Positions 11,189-23,186 of a stretch of DNA of 64,000 bases are shown piece after piece. The position numbers and the translations under genes were made by a program. The stretch spans positions 39,169,501-39,233,500 of the forward strand of contig NC_084839.1 of NCBI RefSeq assembly GCF_033115175.1. The letters are read 5' to 3'. This DNA is from Lepus europaeus. Taxonomy: Eukaryota > Chordata > Mammalia > Lagomorpha > Leporidae. Each line of letters begins with the position of its first letter. Positions within the stretch are counted from its first letter, which is position 1. A model generated the notes under the pieces. That model was not told the origin of the DNA. It did no database searches and saw only the letters and a program-made list of their open reading frames with translations.

Positions 11189-11340
11189 CTACACAGTCTC
11201 ACCAGTGGTATTCTTGGGGCCCACCTAACATGCAGTGTAGATTGTGTGCAACTTGTTGGCTTTATTGGAAAAAATATGGAGGCCTGAAAATGCCTACCCA
11301 GTCAGAAGAAGAGAAGCTATCTCCCAGCCCAACCTCAGAG
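11189..11340 (+). CDS. MTA3: MTA3 coding exon: rest of GATA zinc finger (window exon 4)
   Basis: A 152-nt exon entering with two bases that complete an Ala codon. It encodes [16 protein letters not shown], then CRLCATC, then [15 protein letters not shown] and [13 protein letters not shown], ending in phase 0. Together with the previous exon it makes a C-x2-C-x17-C-x2-C GATA-type finger with the conserved WGPPN turn. The [11 protein letters not shown] segment is shared by the MTA family, while [10 protein letters not shown] is characteristic of MTA3. The acceptor is ctcatctgtag and the donor gtacat. Confidence 0.97.
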
Positions 11341-12155
11341 GTACATGAGCAGCAGTGGGTTCTAGTGTTGAAAATGGCATGCTTTTCAGTGATCAGATCA
11401 TTCCTTGGAAGCAGAAATAAAATACAGGATAATGTCATAATGAGCAAAGCTATTTTCATAACTGAACATAGCACTACTATATTCAGGGTGGGTGTGTGAA
11501 AAGAATAATTTTCTCCCCAGGGATTGAAAATAATGGTCTTGGGAGATTACTCAGACAAAAGAATACTGTATGTGGGAGGTGTCAACACAACCAGAGAGTT
11601 TACAAATTAAATGTTTATTTTAATTGCTTTTGAAAACAGTGTGTAATCTTTAGATACTATTAAGCATGTCTTATTACATAAAGTAATAAATGTAAATTAA
11701 GCATTTTCTTCCTCCCTGGTGTATTGTGGAGGGACAATAAGAAATGGACTCAGTTGTATCAACAATAGTTGATGCATGATTTTATAAAATCCTTCTGGAT
11801 TGAAGATGTTAAGCCTGTATCTACCAGAGGGCACCTGTTGTTGTCCAGTGCTCACAGGGTCTCAGCACTCCTTGATATTAGAAAACAAAACTAAGCACAC
11901 CTCGCTCCCTTGGCAGCATGTGATTTTGGTTTGTTGCACGGAAGTACAGGATTGTGCCCCCAACCCCGTTCCCTTCTCTGCTCCCCACCTCCTTCCCCAG
12001 TGTGCACACTTTCCCATTCTGTCTCACAGGGGTGGAATAGTAAGTTATAGAAACTCTGGCGGGAGCTTTAAAAATTGTGCTGTTTTTTGAGCATGATGTA
12101 AATGGTAATGTCTTTGCCGAGCTCTGCTAACGTTTGTTGGTTTCTGACTTGGCAG
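11341..12155 (+). other. MTA3: MTA3 intron
   Basis: 815-bp intron with GT...AG ends (acceptor 'tctgacttggcag'). No repeat was recognised. Confidence 0.8.
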
Positions 12156-12378
12156 GACCCCCGCGTCAGAAGTCACATGTCCCGCCAGGCCACACAGGGC
12201 ATGCCAGTCCGAAACACTGGCAGTCCCAAGTCCGCAGTGAAGACACGCCAAGCTTTCTTCCTTCATACTACGTATTTCACAAAGTTTGCACGTCAGGTCT
12301 GCAAAAACACTCTCCGGTTGCGGCAGGCAGCAAGACGGCCATTTGTTGCTATTAATTATGCTGCCATTAGGGCAGAAT
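12156..12378 (+). CDS. MTA3: MTA3 coding exon: RBBP4/7-binding region (window exon 5)
   Basis: This 223-nt exon in phase 0 encodes 74 residues starting [20 protein letters not shown]. It includes [20 protein letters not shown], then [20 protein letters not shown] and [14 protein letters not shown], leaving one base (T). The TRQAFF...RQAARRPF segment corresponds to the conserved MTA region that binds the WD40 histone chaperones RBBP4 and RBBP7 within NuRD. It can be spliced at gtaaga (12379), or read through into the intron to give a short isoform (see 12379-12401). Confidence 0.97.
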
Positions 12379-12401
12379 GTAAGACGTTTTTAAATTCTTA
12401 A
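12379..12401 (+). CDS. MTA3: Read-through extension giving a short MTA3 C-terminus
   Basis: If the donor at 12379 is not used, the exon continues in frame for Cys-Lys-Thr-Phe-Leu-Asn-Ser and then stops at TAA (12399-12401). From memory, a shorter human MTA3 isoform ends with the closely similar Glu-Cys-Lys-Met-Leu-Leu-Asn-Ser, which suggests this intronic tail is conserved and used. A canonical AATAAA lies 82 bases beyond the stop. The product would lack the C-terminal tail encoded by the last three exons but keep the zinc finger and RBBP-binding region. Confidence 0.75.
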
Positions 12402-12482
12402 CCTCATGTGTTGTGCTTCCGACCATCCTCTCTTTCCCTCTCTTTCTCTGTGTTTTTCCCCCCTTTTGGTTTGTTTGTTTGC

Positions 12483-12488
12483 AATAAA
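12483..12488 (+). terminator. MTA3: Intronic polyadenylation signal for short MTA3 isoform
   Basis: AATAAA sits in 'gtttgcaataaacataag', followed within about 20 bases by a GT/T-rich stretch ('gttcttgtgtac', then 'ttatttggtttttttttt') of the kind that binds CstF. It lies about 100 bases after the exon 5 donor. This supports an alternative 3' end terminating after the intronic stop codon. Confidence 0.7.
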
Positions 12489-14206
12489 CATAAGTTCTTG
12501 TGTACAGCCTTTTATTTGGTTTTTTTTTTTAACATTGTTTTTGTCTGCTACCATTTGTATCATGCCAACCTGGGTTGGAGGGAACATTGAAACTTGTATA
12601 AATGTTTATCAGACAGTAGTATTCATCAAAAGGGTGGTGGGAGGTGATCCTATCATGGAGTTTTGTGAAGGAATTGCTTAAAGAACCCTTATGAAACACT
12701 TGAACCTATTAGGTAGTGCCACAGTAGAACCCCTAAGGATGGTGTTATAATGAAACTGTATGAGGCAGCACAGGCCAGACTTAAGTGGATCCATTAGATT
12801 TAAATAAATTTTAGCTGTACACTAACATGATGGAAGTTCACAGCACCTCATAGCAAATATTATATTTATTAGAAGCTTTAGCAAATTACAAATTTTAAAA
12901 TCATTTTGGGTGATTTTTCTGAAAATACACATTGAGCTCTTATAAGCAAGCATCTAAATTTGTGGTTAAGCAGTCTATTTTTGTAATTTGTTTTCCATTT
13001 CATAATCATGCATCATGCATATCACCGCATAACATTTACATGACTTACCACTCTTATTTTCAACACTTTCAGTCTTGCTTGTTTCATTTTGTTAGAACAA
13101 AGGCCATCTATACCAGTGAATTGTGAGTTGTTCTGTTATTAGCACATATCTGAAAAATATGTACGTACTTTGTGTGTTAGCTCTGGAGTCCCATTTCTGG
13201 CTGTATTTTAGGGCCAGGCAGCTTCTTTCCCTGAAGTGCTAGAGAACTTGCTGCCTGGATAGACAGGAAAGTTAGACATTCAGATGCTTTCTCTTATTTA
13301 TCTGATTTTGAGTTGCCCCACTTTGATTCACAGTGGATATCCTTAGAAGGAGTGATGACTGAATGCATTTTTGGTATTTTTTTTCTTTTTTTCTGAAGGT
13401 AATTTTTAGCAGAACAGTCGGAAAGTAAAACAGGTAAAAACTCAGTAATAGAAGAAAATTAGATACAAAGGTATTTGAGATTTATCCTTAGATTTAGGTT
13501 CTGTGCTAGCAGTTCTGACTGCATGGACTTATATTACCACTTTCTTACCCATTTTGAGGAACTGGGAACAAATATATTCATCCAATTTGTTGATTTAAAA
13601 CACATACATTTATATATAATTTCTTAAATAAAAAATAATAAAACATTTGAGAATGAATATGAATGAAATTCTTCCATTAAAATTGACCTGAGTCCAGTAT
13701 CATCTTTGTTCCTATGAATGGAAAAGAAACCATCACTACCATAACTGGCTGCTGAGGAAGCCTCTGTCTCCTGTGGTTCTTTGATTGACGTTCACTTCCT
13801 TTGCACATTGTCTTCATTTTGACTCTTCTTCAGCAAAGTATGTTTTCCTGTCACCTCATTCTAATTTTTTCTGTTGAAAGACTGAAACATAGATCAAGAT
13901 TAAATTGTGTTTTATTTCTACAAATATATAGAAAATAATAATACAATCATTTGTAGTGATGAGATTCAAAAAGCATATACTATTTTATTTGGTATTTATC
14001 TTCATTGGTCGTAGAGAATCTGATTCCTAGAATAATTAATTTTACCTTAAAAGTTAAAATTAACAGTGTTTCAGTTGCCATCGACTTTTTTTCCAGACAA
14101 GCAACTAATTAATTCTTTTCCTAGCCTCTGAATCTCATCCTATCTTCACTCTTCTTTTATGCACACTGTTACCTGTTTGTCAGTTTCCTTAATCTTGGCT
14201 TGTTAT

Positions 14207-14548
14207 TTTTTTTTTATTAAAGATTTATTTATTAACTTGAAAGTCAGAATTACATAGAGAGAGAAGGAGAGGCAGAGAGAGAGACAGAGGTCTTCCATCT
14301 GCTGGTTCACTTCCCAAATGGCCACAACGGCCGGAGCTGTGCCAATCTGAAGCCAGGAGCCAGGAGCTTCTTCCTGGTCTCCCAGGCGGGTAGAGGGGCC
14401 CAAGCACTTGGGCCATCTTCTATTGCTTTCCCAGGCCACAGCAGAAAGCTGGACTGGAAGATAAGCAGCTGGGAATAGAACCAGCGTCCATATGGGATGC
14501 TGGTGCCACAGGCGGAGGATTAACCTACTACACCATGGTGCTGGCTCC
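14207..14548 (-). mobile_element. CSINE with 16-bp target-site duplication
   Basis: Full-length reverse copy. The flanking direct repeat AATCTTGGCTTGTTAT is identical at 14191-14206 and 14549-14564. The perfect duplication argues for a fairly recent insertion, although the body has a few changes (e.g. head 'caccatggtgctggctcc'). Confidence 0.96.
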
Positions 14549-16099
14549 AATCTTGGCTTGTTATGGAAATGAGGTTTTAAGGCCCTGATATCCATAGGCA
14601 GCTGTGCATGTTAGGTAGCTGGTTTTTGGTTTTGTTTTTTTCCAGATGAGCATTCCTTGGTTTTTTAGAGACAGTGTTGACACTCCACTTCTAGTACTCC
14701 AGTAAAATTAAGAACGTACTTCCAAATCAGATGGAAGTCTAATTCTAAAAATATTAATAGGCCAAGAGTTGTCATTCATTAATCTTTAGAATCACGCATC
14801 GTTGTGTTGGGAAAGGAGTGTCATTTTTCTTGTGAGCACCCTGAAGTTGACCCCTTTCCGTGGCTTCTGGAGTTGGCAGTGTCATGGCATCCAGCGTCAC
14901 AGCCAGAGTTTGAGTGAAGAAGTGGCAAGCTAGGGAGGTGGACTCTGATGTAGCTACAGGAAGCGTCATCCCAACTACGTGTCCTTGATTTACAAAGGAA
15001 ACTTTTGGATTGGGCATAGCAACACTCTTTGACCTTTATTTTCATCAACAAGTCTGTATTTAAAGACATGTAGTAAAAAGGATAATCTTGGCAAGAAATA
15101 GTGACATCTGTGGGAAGGGAAATTGGGAGGTGAGGGAGAGAAGGGTGATGAGATTTATCACTGTTCTTTAAAATTTTTCTGTTTGAACCGTGGGTGTATG
15201 TTTCCTGTTTAAGAAAATAACTGAAAGACTGAAGTACATAGTATGACCAATGTATGTTTAAGATGCGATAAATATATGAAAATTATTTTTAAAACAATTT
15301 TCCCAAATACCTATTTATGTAAATAACATGCATCTATGTGTGTTGTATGCTCATGCCAAAAATTACCAACCCCAGTGAAGTGTCCTGGCCTGTTCCACCA
15401 TGTAGACAGTGCTTACTTTAAAATGAGTTGCTGGGCCAAAATGCAGAACATTGCATAAAGCCAAGTACCATGTCCTTGACAAGGCCGAGATCCCAAATAG
15501 TACAGTTCTAACGACATCAAGTTAGACGTCTTGTCTCTTGCGGATGCTCCTCACCCCAGGAACAAAGCTGTGAGGGGATAACAGTGCTCTCCTTTCTTAA
15601 TGCCACCAGACACAACCTCACAGTTTTCCAATGAGCACTTTTCCAGATTGTGACTGTAGATTCAGGAGTCTCAGAGACTGAGCTTAAATAAGAAGTCATA
15701 TTAGCAGGATTCCATTGATAAAACTGAAGTTCATAAAAACATGGAGACAAGTGATAACCTGGCACATATAATAGACCCCTTAATTAAGGGGTCTCTGAAC
15801 GAACACCATTCGCCAGCAGCAGCTGTGTTTCCCTCTGCAGAGTTGCCAGGCACTCAGCCATCTTTCTGTGTGAAGATGCTAACACAAATTTGGGAGTATC
15901 CCAAAATCTATTTCATGAGAAATTTGTTACCTATTTTATAGTTTGGCGACTTCTCATCAAAAGTGATTAATAGTTGCATATACTTTGCTAAAATTTTAAG
16001 CTCTAAACATTAAAAGAGAACAGTTTTCGTTTATTTTGGTGTTTTTGTTTACTTTTAATAACAATTTGCTTTTGAAAGGATACTTAGAATGTATTTAAA

Positions 16100-16600
16100 G
16101 GTATGGAAGTAGTTACACATCTCATCACCTTCCCGTTCCTGATCTACCATTCTCAGAAGTCACCATCATCATCATTGTCTTAATTATCCACAGGTAGTCT
16201 GTGTTCCTAGGCAGGTGTATCCTTGGTTTTTGTAAAGATGTTAACATATTGTGTACCTTGTTCTGCACCATAATTTAACCTGCTCCCTATTTAATTTTTT
16301 TAGGTTATTTCTATTCTAAAAATATTGTAAAAACATATGCAGATGTCATTTCATACTGTCTATAAGGTTTCTTTCTGGGAGGGCTAGGTCAAGGGACATG
16401 TGTTTTGAATTTCTGCAGTCATTCCTCGGCTGTGCTCAGGAGAGCTGCGGTTTGTGCTCATGTCCACTGTGTCTGGACAATGCCCGCTTCCCTAGGGCCT
16501 CGCCAGCAGTGTTGGCCATCTTTGGTAGTTTGCATTTATCATTTTGAATGAGTTACAAGTCTTTGCATATATTTGAAAGCCATTTGTATTTCCTTTCCTG
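16100..16600 (+). mobile_element. Old L1M-like 3' end relic
   Basis: The phrases 'gggagggctaggtcaagggacatgtg', 'gtccactgtgtctggacaatgcccgcttccc' and 'cctcgccagcagtg' echo the conserved 'gctgggtcaaagggta...acactcccaccagcagtg...ccctcgccaacac' of ancient mammalian L1 3' regions. It is heavily diverged and the edges are approximate. Confidence 0.5.
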
Positions 16601-16696
16601 TTAACTGTTTTTGCCCCTGGCCTGTTCCCTCTTGTATGGAAATCTTACTGATTTAGGGGAATTTTTAATGTTTTAATGAAGTTAGGTTTTTTATCT

Positions 16697-16973
16697 TTTA
16701 AAAAATTTTATATGTTTGAGGGGCAGAGAGACAGAGCTCTCGTTCTCTGGTTCACCTCCCAAATGCCAGGATGTTGCTGGGAACTGGAAACTTAAACCAG
16801 GTCTCCGGGAGTGGCAGGGGCCCAGATACTTGAGCCGTAACCTGCTACTTCCCAGGGTGCTCATCAGCAGGAAGCTGGAATTGAGAGTCAAGTCAGTTCT
16901 CCAACGTAGGCACTCCTACATGGGACACCAGCATTTCAGGTGGCATCTGATCACTGCACCAAATGCCCACTCC
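16697..16973 (-). mobile_element. CSINE, very diverged
   Basis: The tail 'aaaattttatatgtttgaggggcagagagac', 'ggttcacctcccaaatg', 'agcaggaagctggaatt' and the terminal 'ctgatcactgcaccaaatgccc' are recognisable but heavily mutated. This is one of the oldest copies in the window. Confidence 0.75.
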
Positions 16974-17060
16974 TAATGAAGTTAGCTCTTGAACTGTGAT
17001 ACAAATATCTCCCATGTTTTGTATTTGACTTTGTTTATGATGTATTTTCAAGGCAGATTA

Positions 17061-17377
17061 TTTTTTTTTTGAAATATTTATCTATTTGATAGGCAGAGTT
17101 AGAGAGAGGGAGAGACAGATCGTCCATCCACTGTTTTCACTCCCCAGATGGCTGCATCAGCCAAGGCTGGGACACACTGAAGCCAGGAACCTGGAACTAA
17201 CTCCATCTGGGTCTCCCATATGGTTGGTAGGGGCCCAACTGCTTAGGCCATCTTCTGCTGCTTTCCCACATGCATTAGCAAGGGACTGCATCAGAAGTGG
17301 AGCAGTCAGGACGCGAACCAGGGTCAGATACTGGCATTGCAGGTGATGGCTCTACTTGCTATACCACAGTGCTGGCC
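17061..17377 (-). mobile_element. CSINE, moderately diverged
   Basis: T-tail, 'atctatttgataggcagagttagagagaggg', body and head 'ataccacagtgctggcc'. 'gcaga' occurs on both sides (17053 and 17380) as a possible short target repeat. Confidence 0.9.
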
Positions 17378-17452
17378 TTGCAGAAGAACAAAAACAAAAA
17401 TACAGTTTATCAAAACTGTTTCATGGTATGTGGGTTTTGTGTCTTGTTTGTT

Positions 17453-17479
17453 TTGTGTGTGTATGTATGTGTGTGTGTC
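17453..17479. repeat. Interrupted (GT)n microsatellite
   Basis: 'tgtgtgtgtatgtatgtgtgtgtgt', GT-rich with two AT interruptions. Confidence 0.85.
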
Positions 17480-20009
17480 TTGTTTAGTTCTGAAAACAAA
17501 TTCTACTGATGGTTTTATTTTGGCAGGGGTCTTGAAAGCCCATGTTAAATATTTTTATGAATTTTAATTCAGTGGGTACATTTTGACAGTTTTTCTATCT
17601 CGCCCTACCCCCAGTATTTCCAAAACATTGCAGAAATACAGCCATGAGCTTAAAAAAAAAAGTGACATTGTTTTTCCAGGTTTACCTCCTTTAGGAAGCC
17701 AAAGAAATGTGTCTTGCGCCCAGTCAGGTGACTCTTGGGATACAGATGTTTTCCCTCTCTCTTGGCAGATTTTGATTCCCTCTGGGCCCTTCAGGCATTT
17801 CTCTGGTTGCTTTCTGGATCAGTGCCTTCTTAATGCCTACCTTTCTGTTGGAGTAGCGTCAAGTGGGTGGTGGGGAGCATGGACTGACTGACAGACCAGT
17901 GGCAGCGCAGGTCAGCGTGTTGAACGTGGACCAGATCTTCTGCCGATGATGGGCCTTGCCTCAGGGCAGATGTGCTCCTCCTGCTGAGTGGCTGCACTTC
18001 TTGTATTGAACAGTGAGTAGGTGTTTCTGAGCACCTTGCATTCCAGTCTCTTTCTAGTTGAGGCTGATAGTTACTGCCCCCAACTACTCTCTTTAAAAAT
18101 AAGTATCAGTGAGTGGTGGGTCTTTCTCAAGAGCTCTGATCTCAGCTCAGATGTGCCCAATAATGTGAATTTTCACTTGGAACATCTCATCATTAATCCT
18201 GATTGCATGAGAAATTAGAAGCAAAATTAGGATGGGATAAAATGAGATATCTTTAATGGGTATTATGTGGATGACCCTTTTGATGGGTTTGTTGGTTCTT
18301 GTCAAAGTGGTGGTTATTGCCACAGTGTTGGTCATTGGAGCCATTCTGGTTCTTTCCCTTTGGGCCTTACAGACTGGAATCAAGAGCAGAGTTAACCTTA
18401 TTACTAAGAATACAGCAACTGCCTTTGTCCTAGTTCTTAAGAAAATAACCAACATTATTCACTCAAGCTTTATTAATGGAGAAGAAAAAATGTTCTCTTG
18501 TCCTTATCCAAATAGAACTTGAATTTTAGCTGAAATAGTAATATTAGGAAGAAACTAGATAGCATTAACTCAGAGATCTGACAAGCGTTTGATCATTGCA
18601 GTGTTGGACTTGATCCTTGTGTTTGTTTATATTATTTCTCCAAAAGGTGCTTACTATATTTCTGCCCCTCTCTTTGCTGTTATTCAGTAACAGGTGAAAA
18701 ATATAACATTAGTGATTTCCCCTAAGGGAATCAGATGAAAAGGAGGGAAATAAATCATTTGTAGTTGTCAGTGGTTGCATAATTAACCAGTGTTTGGGGT
18801 ACATAGATTACTGTTGTTTGTGTGTTGTCTATTTTTAATTTTTAATACAATTTTCCTATCTTCTATCTAGTAGTTTTTAAAAAAGGAATTCCCATATGAA
18901 AGAGAGGACTAGAATTTGTGAAAAATGTTTTAAGTTATTTGAAGGTCTAAATTAAATTGTACATTTTAACACTGGTGGCACAGTGCATTCCTCTGAGGGT
19001 CAAAGGAAATTTTCTGCATGTATGTTTGGAAATGTGCTCTTGGCTTGCAAAGGGGAAAATTTTGTAGTAGAATAAACTCACAGATAGGTAAAAGGCATAA
19101 GCTTAATAGAATCATACCAGCTAAAGATACTCTGTTAAGCTTTAATCTTTAATTCCGTGAATTAAAAGAAATATTACTTTTTTTTTTTTTTGGTCCCTTC
19201 AAACTCTTTCTGTGGTTTAACTGGGGAGAGAGGTAGCCGTGTTCTGTATCTACGCCTCCATCCAGTGACAGCTGATTAAAAGTGCTTGCATTATCTGCCT
19301 TCCCTCTGTCTGAAGTGTCTTATGATAGACTATGAGGAGTGATAAAAATCACACTTTATGAACTAATATCCATCCTCAGAGTATCTTACTCTTCTGACTG
19401 TTGGACAAAACCCTCTGTCTGCATATGGATAACCTTAAAATCTCAGTATTAATGCCATCACAGTAGGAGAGAGATGAGGGATAGAGATCCAGTGTGGAAA
19501 CCAAATGGCCTTTGCAGGGATCTAATGGGATTGGGTGAAAACTTCTCAGTGGGGACTCCCTCCATGACGTCAGGGGTTGCTGCATGTGTTGCCTTTGTCA
19601 GCTGTCATTCTTATTGCCCCAGCCAGATTAATCTTATGTTACAGACTGATTCTGACTTGTAGTTTATGGATATTTTCTCACCGTAATGTAGAAATGCTGG
19701 AGCCAGTTAGGAAGCCGATCTCTGTTGCCTTTCAGATGAGTACACACAGAAAGACTGCATGTGTGTGAGGTGTGTAATAGCTACACACATAATGTGCCTT
19801 TGAGGTGAGTGTCCTTCATATAAAGCCCTCATTCAGTAATTGGGAGCCTGGAGTAGGCATGATTTTCTCAAATCCAAAAGGAAATGATGCAGAAATCTGG
19901 TGGATATTTTGCATTGTTTTCCACTTGAACCTTTATATTTCTGCAGTGTGTGTGGTGTAGGTAGAAAATCCACCTCACTGGTTGTCTCCGTGTTTCTTTC
20001 TCTCCTCAG

Positions 20010-20096
20010 ATGCAGACAGACATGCTGAACTATCTGGAAGTCCCCTGAAAAGCAAAAGCACTAGGAAACCTTTGGCATGTATCATTGGGTATTTAG
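20010..20096 (+). CDS. MTA3: MTA3 coding exon (window exon 6)
   Basis: An 87-nt exon entering with AT, which completes Tyr after the T of the previous exon. It encodes [20 protein letters not shown] then LACIIGYL and leaves one base (G). It has a strong acceptor (ttctttctctcctcag) and donor gtgggt. The peptide matches the MTA3 C-terminal half. It is Ser/Lys-rich and probably unstructured. The frame is continuous with exons 5 and 7, and this exon is skipped in the read-through isoform. Confidence 0.96.
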
Positions 20097-20434
20097 GTGG
20101 GTATTTTCTAATAGAGGAAAACTCAAAAAAACTTCTGTGTGTTATAGAAATTTGGCCATTCTAAATGGACATACCTAAACTAAATTCAAATATTTCAAAG
20201 GGTTGAAATTGGGTACTTTTATATCTATAGTCAGTTTGTTTTGGAAATTTTTATTTTTATTACCAATACACCTACTCACACAGTTCTGGAGATATGTTTA
20301 CTTTTTCAAGAAAAATCATTTAGTAAAATATGTACTCACAGAAATAAATTCAAATCAAAAAAGGAAAATAAAAATCACTTAATTATTAGAGACTGATTAT
20401 TTGTAATATTTTTATTTAAATATTTCCGCTATTT

Positions 20435-20475
20435 CTTTTTTTTAATGATTTATTTTATTTATTTGAAAGAGTTAT
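20435..20475 (-). mobile_element. CSINE tail fragment, severely truncated
   Basis: Only the tail 'ttttttttaatgatttattttatttatttgaaagagtta' remains. It is bracketed by 'ctatttc' (20430) and 'ctatttcc' (20481), a plausible target-site duplication, so this is likely a real 5'-truncated insertion rather than a deletion product. Confidence 0.7.
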
Positions 20476-20510
20476 TTCCACTATTTCCAACCCACCTCAT
20501 GCACATTTGC

Positions 20511-20833
20511 TTTTATTTATTTGTTTATGAGATTTATTTATTTGAAAGGCAGAGTTACAGAGACAGGAGAGGCAGAGAGAGAGAATTTTCATCCATCCAC
20601 TAATATACTCCCCAGATGGCCACAATAACCAGGGCCAGACCAAGAGCCAGGAGCTTCATCCAGGTCTCCTATGTGGGTACAGGGACCTAAGTACTTTGTC
20701 TTCTACTGTGTTTCCCATGCCATTAGCAGGGAGCTGGATCATAAGTGGAGCAGCTGGGATTTGAACCAGCATCCATTTAGGATGCTGGTGTCACAGATGG
20801 TGGCTTAATCCACTGTGCCACAACGCTGGTCCT
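20511..20833 (-). mobile_element. CSINE, near full length
   Basis: Tail 'ttttatttatttgtttatgagatttatttatttgaaag', AG block, body and head 'ccactgtgccacaacgctggtcc'. Moderate divergence. Confidence 0.92.
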
Positions 20834-23039
20834 CCACCTCTCCCTTTAAATAAAGAACTGGTTTATTTACTCTCTTATAAAAATGTGAAATCAAACTAAT
20901 TTTTTATCTATATTAAAATACTTGCAGTTTTGATGTGCCAATTAAGGTTGCTTTGAAAGAGAAGCATTTATATTATTTTCTAGTTTCATCATGCTGTCTT
21001 AACTTGGAAATCTCCACAGATGATGGCTTCATTTAATGTTGAAATCCCACAATTAAGAATACCATAAAAATTACTGAACGATGACCTCTTTTTTTCAAAA
21101 TTTTAAGATCAACAGTTTACACAATAATGGTTCCTCATAATGCCTAGAAGCAAGAATGGCATGTTTTCGTGCTTCTAATATTTCTTTTTCATTTTCTCAA
21201 TAAAAGTGAAATATGTACTGTGAGTTGCTTCGAACCTTATTGCTCTGTCAGAAAGATTTATAGTTATATAGTGTTCAGAGTTTAGACATTCAATCTTAGA
21301 AATCAAAGTATAGCCTTGAACTTGGTGTATTACCTGGTCCTTATCAGTGTCCTGAGAATCTAAACCTCACAGCTCCCTTGATGTTACTCCTGCCACCTTA
21401 TTTCTTGTTGGTTTTTGAGAGGATGAAGAGTTGCTTTGATATCTTCCACAACATCAACGTGGTTATTATAGGCATGACCTAGATCATAATGATAATCTCC
21501 TTGAAGATTTCTGCCTTCTGTTCATAAGCAAGACCAACTCCTGGAAGCCCCTCCCCACCTTACAGGGTGAAGTTCTGATCATAAAAATTAGAATGTAATA
21601 ACATTGCCTTGTTGGCCTTTCTGTAGGTAATAGTGAGTTTTTACTGTGAGTTAGTTTCCGTCCATACAAGATAAGCCCCACGAGCCGCATGCCTGCACAA
21701 CGTATTTCTGAGTATTCACTGTGATCAAGACACTAGTAAGTGATTGCAGAAATAACTGCATGAATAAGATGTTGCTCTCAAAAATCTGAGCCTACTGGGA
21801 AGAAGACATGGATAAACAAGAAAAGAAAGGGTTCGATCCCATGGAATTCCAGGCCTTCATATGCACTGGGCAGGTGGAGGAAGGAGGAGTGTTTTCCAAT
21901 GAGCGGTAGGGCTACCTAACTGAAGAAAGTGTTGGTTGAAAGATTGATAATTTGAACAGATGGAAAAATACAAGAACATTGTCTCCTGCCATGTGGCCAA
22001 GGGAGCCAGATGGACAGAGGCTTCAGTGAGTCCAGGGACCTGAGCAGTTCAGGGAAGGCAGGTGGTCTGGTCTGGAAAGTGCCTGGAGTGTGGGGGACAC
22101 AGGGAACAAGGAGGGCAGACATTCAACAACACGCTGAAAAAAAAGGCCACAAATTTGGGGGTAGTATTTAAGCCATTTCTAAATATTGATGAGTGTAGGA
22201 TTTTGACCAGGCCACTACATGGTAATCCTATCAATCCTGACGGCTGTTTGTATGTTTCAGGGAGTCAAGCTGGTGTCTGCCCTCAGCTGGGTTGAGAGGG
22301 TGGGAAGATAGGGTTGGTTTGTGGATGGGTGGCCTGCTCTGGGAATCAGTGAGCCGCAGGCTCAGCTTTGGAGGAGAGGTTGCTCGTTATTAGTAAGTAG
22401 ACTGAGACACTTAAATCCTCTTCCCACACTACAAAAAGTGTTAGCAGTGCTGGGCTAAGTGGCTGACAGCAGACACCACACACACGGTCCCATCTTGTGG
22501 TGTGTCCTTGGTCCAAGCAGTTCTTGTACCTCTTGCCTGTTGTGTGTAGACTCCTCCTGTTATCCAACTAGGAGTGACCGACCCTGCTTCCGCACAGAGC
22601 ATCCTGTTTTCCAGAGCTCACACACCAAGCATGCTGCATGTTCCTGGTCTGATGAGCCAGCCCAGAGGTGATTTTTTTTTTTTTTTCCCTGAGGCTATCT
22701 CTGCACACATCCTTTTGATGTCTAAGACCTTGATGACTCCGGTGCTTTATTCCCTTGGTCAATCTTGTGTTGTAAGTGACCCGCTAAAGTGGTTTCCCCC
22801 CACTCCCTGTGCTCACAACCTGAGGCTCAGAGCTCAGGCAGCAGGGGAAGAACTGGCTTACTTGATGAGTAGAGCCATGGCAACAACACTTGAAGCTGAT
22901 TCATTATGCAGGTCCTTGGCCGCCTCGTAAGGAACAGACTCTCAGCTCATTAAGAAATAAGATGTGTGCCTATTGGTGTAAATGCACACAGAGATTCTTA
23001 ATACCATGTTCTGAGTTGAGCAACCTTTTCCCCCATCAG

Positions 23040-23186
23040 AGATCCATCCTGCGAAGAAACCTAATGTAATTCGATCTGCACCCAGCCTGCAAACCGCAAC
23101 TACCAAGCGGCTGCTAAGCACCCCGAACCATACGTCTCTGAGCATTCTGGGGAAGAGAAACTACAGTCATCACAACGGCCTGGACG
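23040..23186 (+). CDS. MTA3: MTA3 coding exon (window exon 7)
   Basis: A 147-nt exon entering with AG to complete Glu. It encodes [37 protein letters not shown] and [11 protein letters not shown], and leaves one base (G). The motif [20 protein letters not shown] is diagnostic of MTA3. The acceptor cccccatcag and donor gtatgt are both good. The next coding piece is almost 15 kb away. Confidence 0.96.

Larger units (their letters stand above)
12489..20009 (+). other. MTA3: MTA3 intron with L1 and CSINE relics
   Basis: About 7.5 kb of intron after the alternative 3' end. Repeats seen are CSINEs at 14207-14548, 16697-16973 and 17061-17377, an L1M-like relic at about 16100-16600 and a short GT tract at 17453-17479. 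The other stretches are AT-rich without a recognisable gene. An 88-codon open frame at 18256-18522 is hydrophobic but matches nothing I know. Confidence 0.7.
20097..23039 (+). other. MTA3: MTA3 intron
   Basis: 2,943-bp intron ending in 'ccttttcccccatcag'. It contains a truncated CSINE tail (20435-20475) and a full CSINE (20511-20833). From about 20,840 to 23,039 nothing is recognised apart from short T-runs. Confidence 0.75.

Noticed and set aside
18256..18522. Hydrophobic 88-codon frame (+) that looks membrane-like
   Set aside because: Intronic and AT-rich, valine/isoleucine-rich by chance. It matches no protein that I know, and the opposite strand is equally open.
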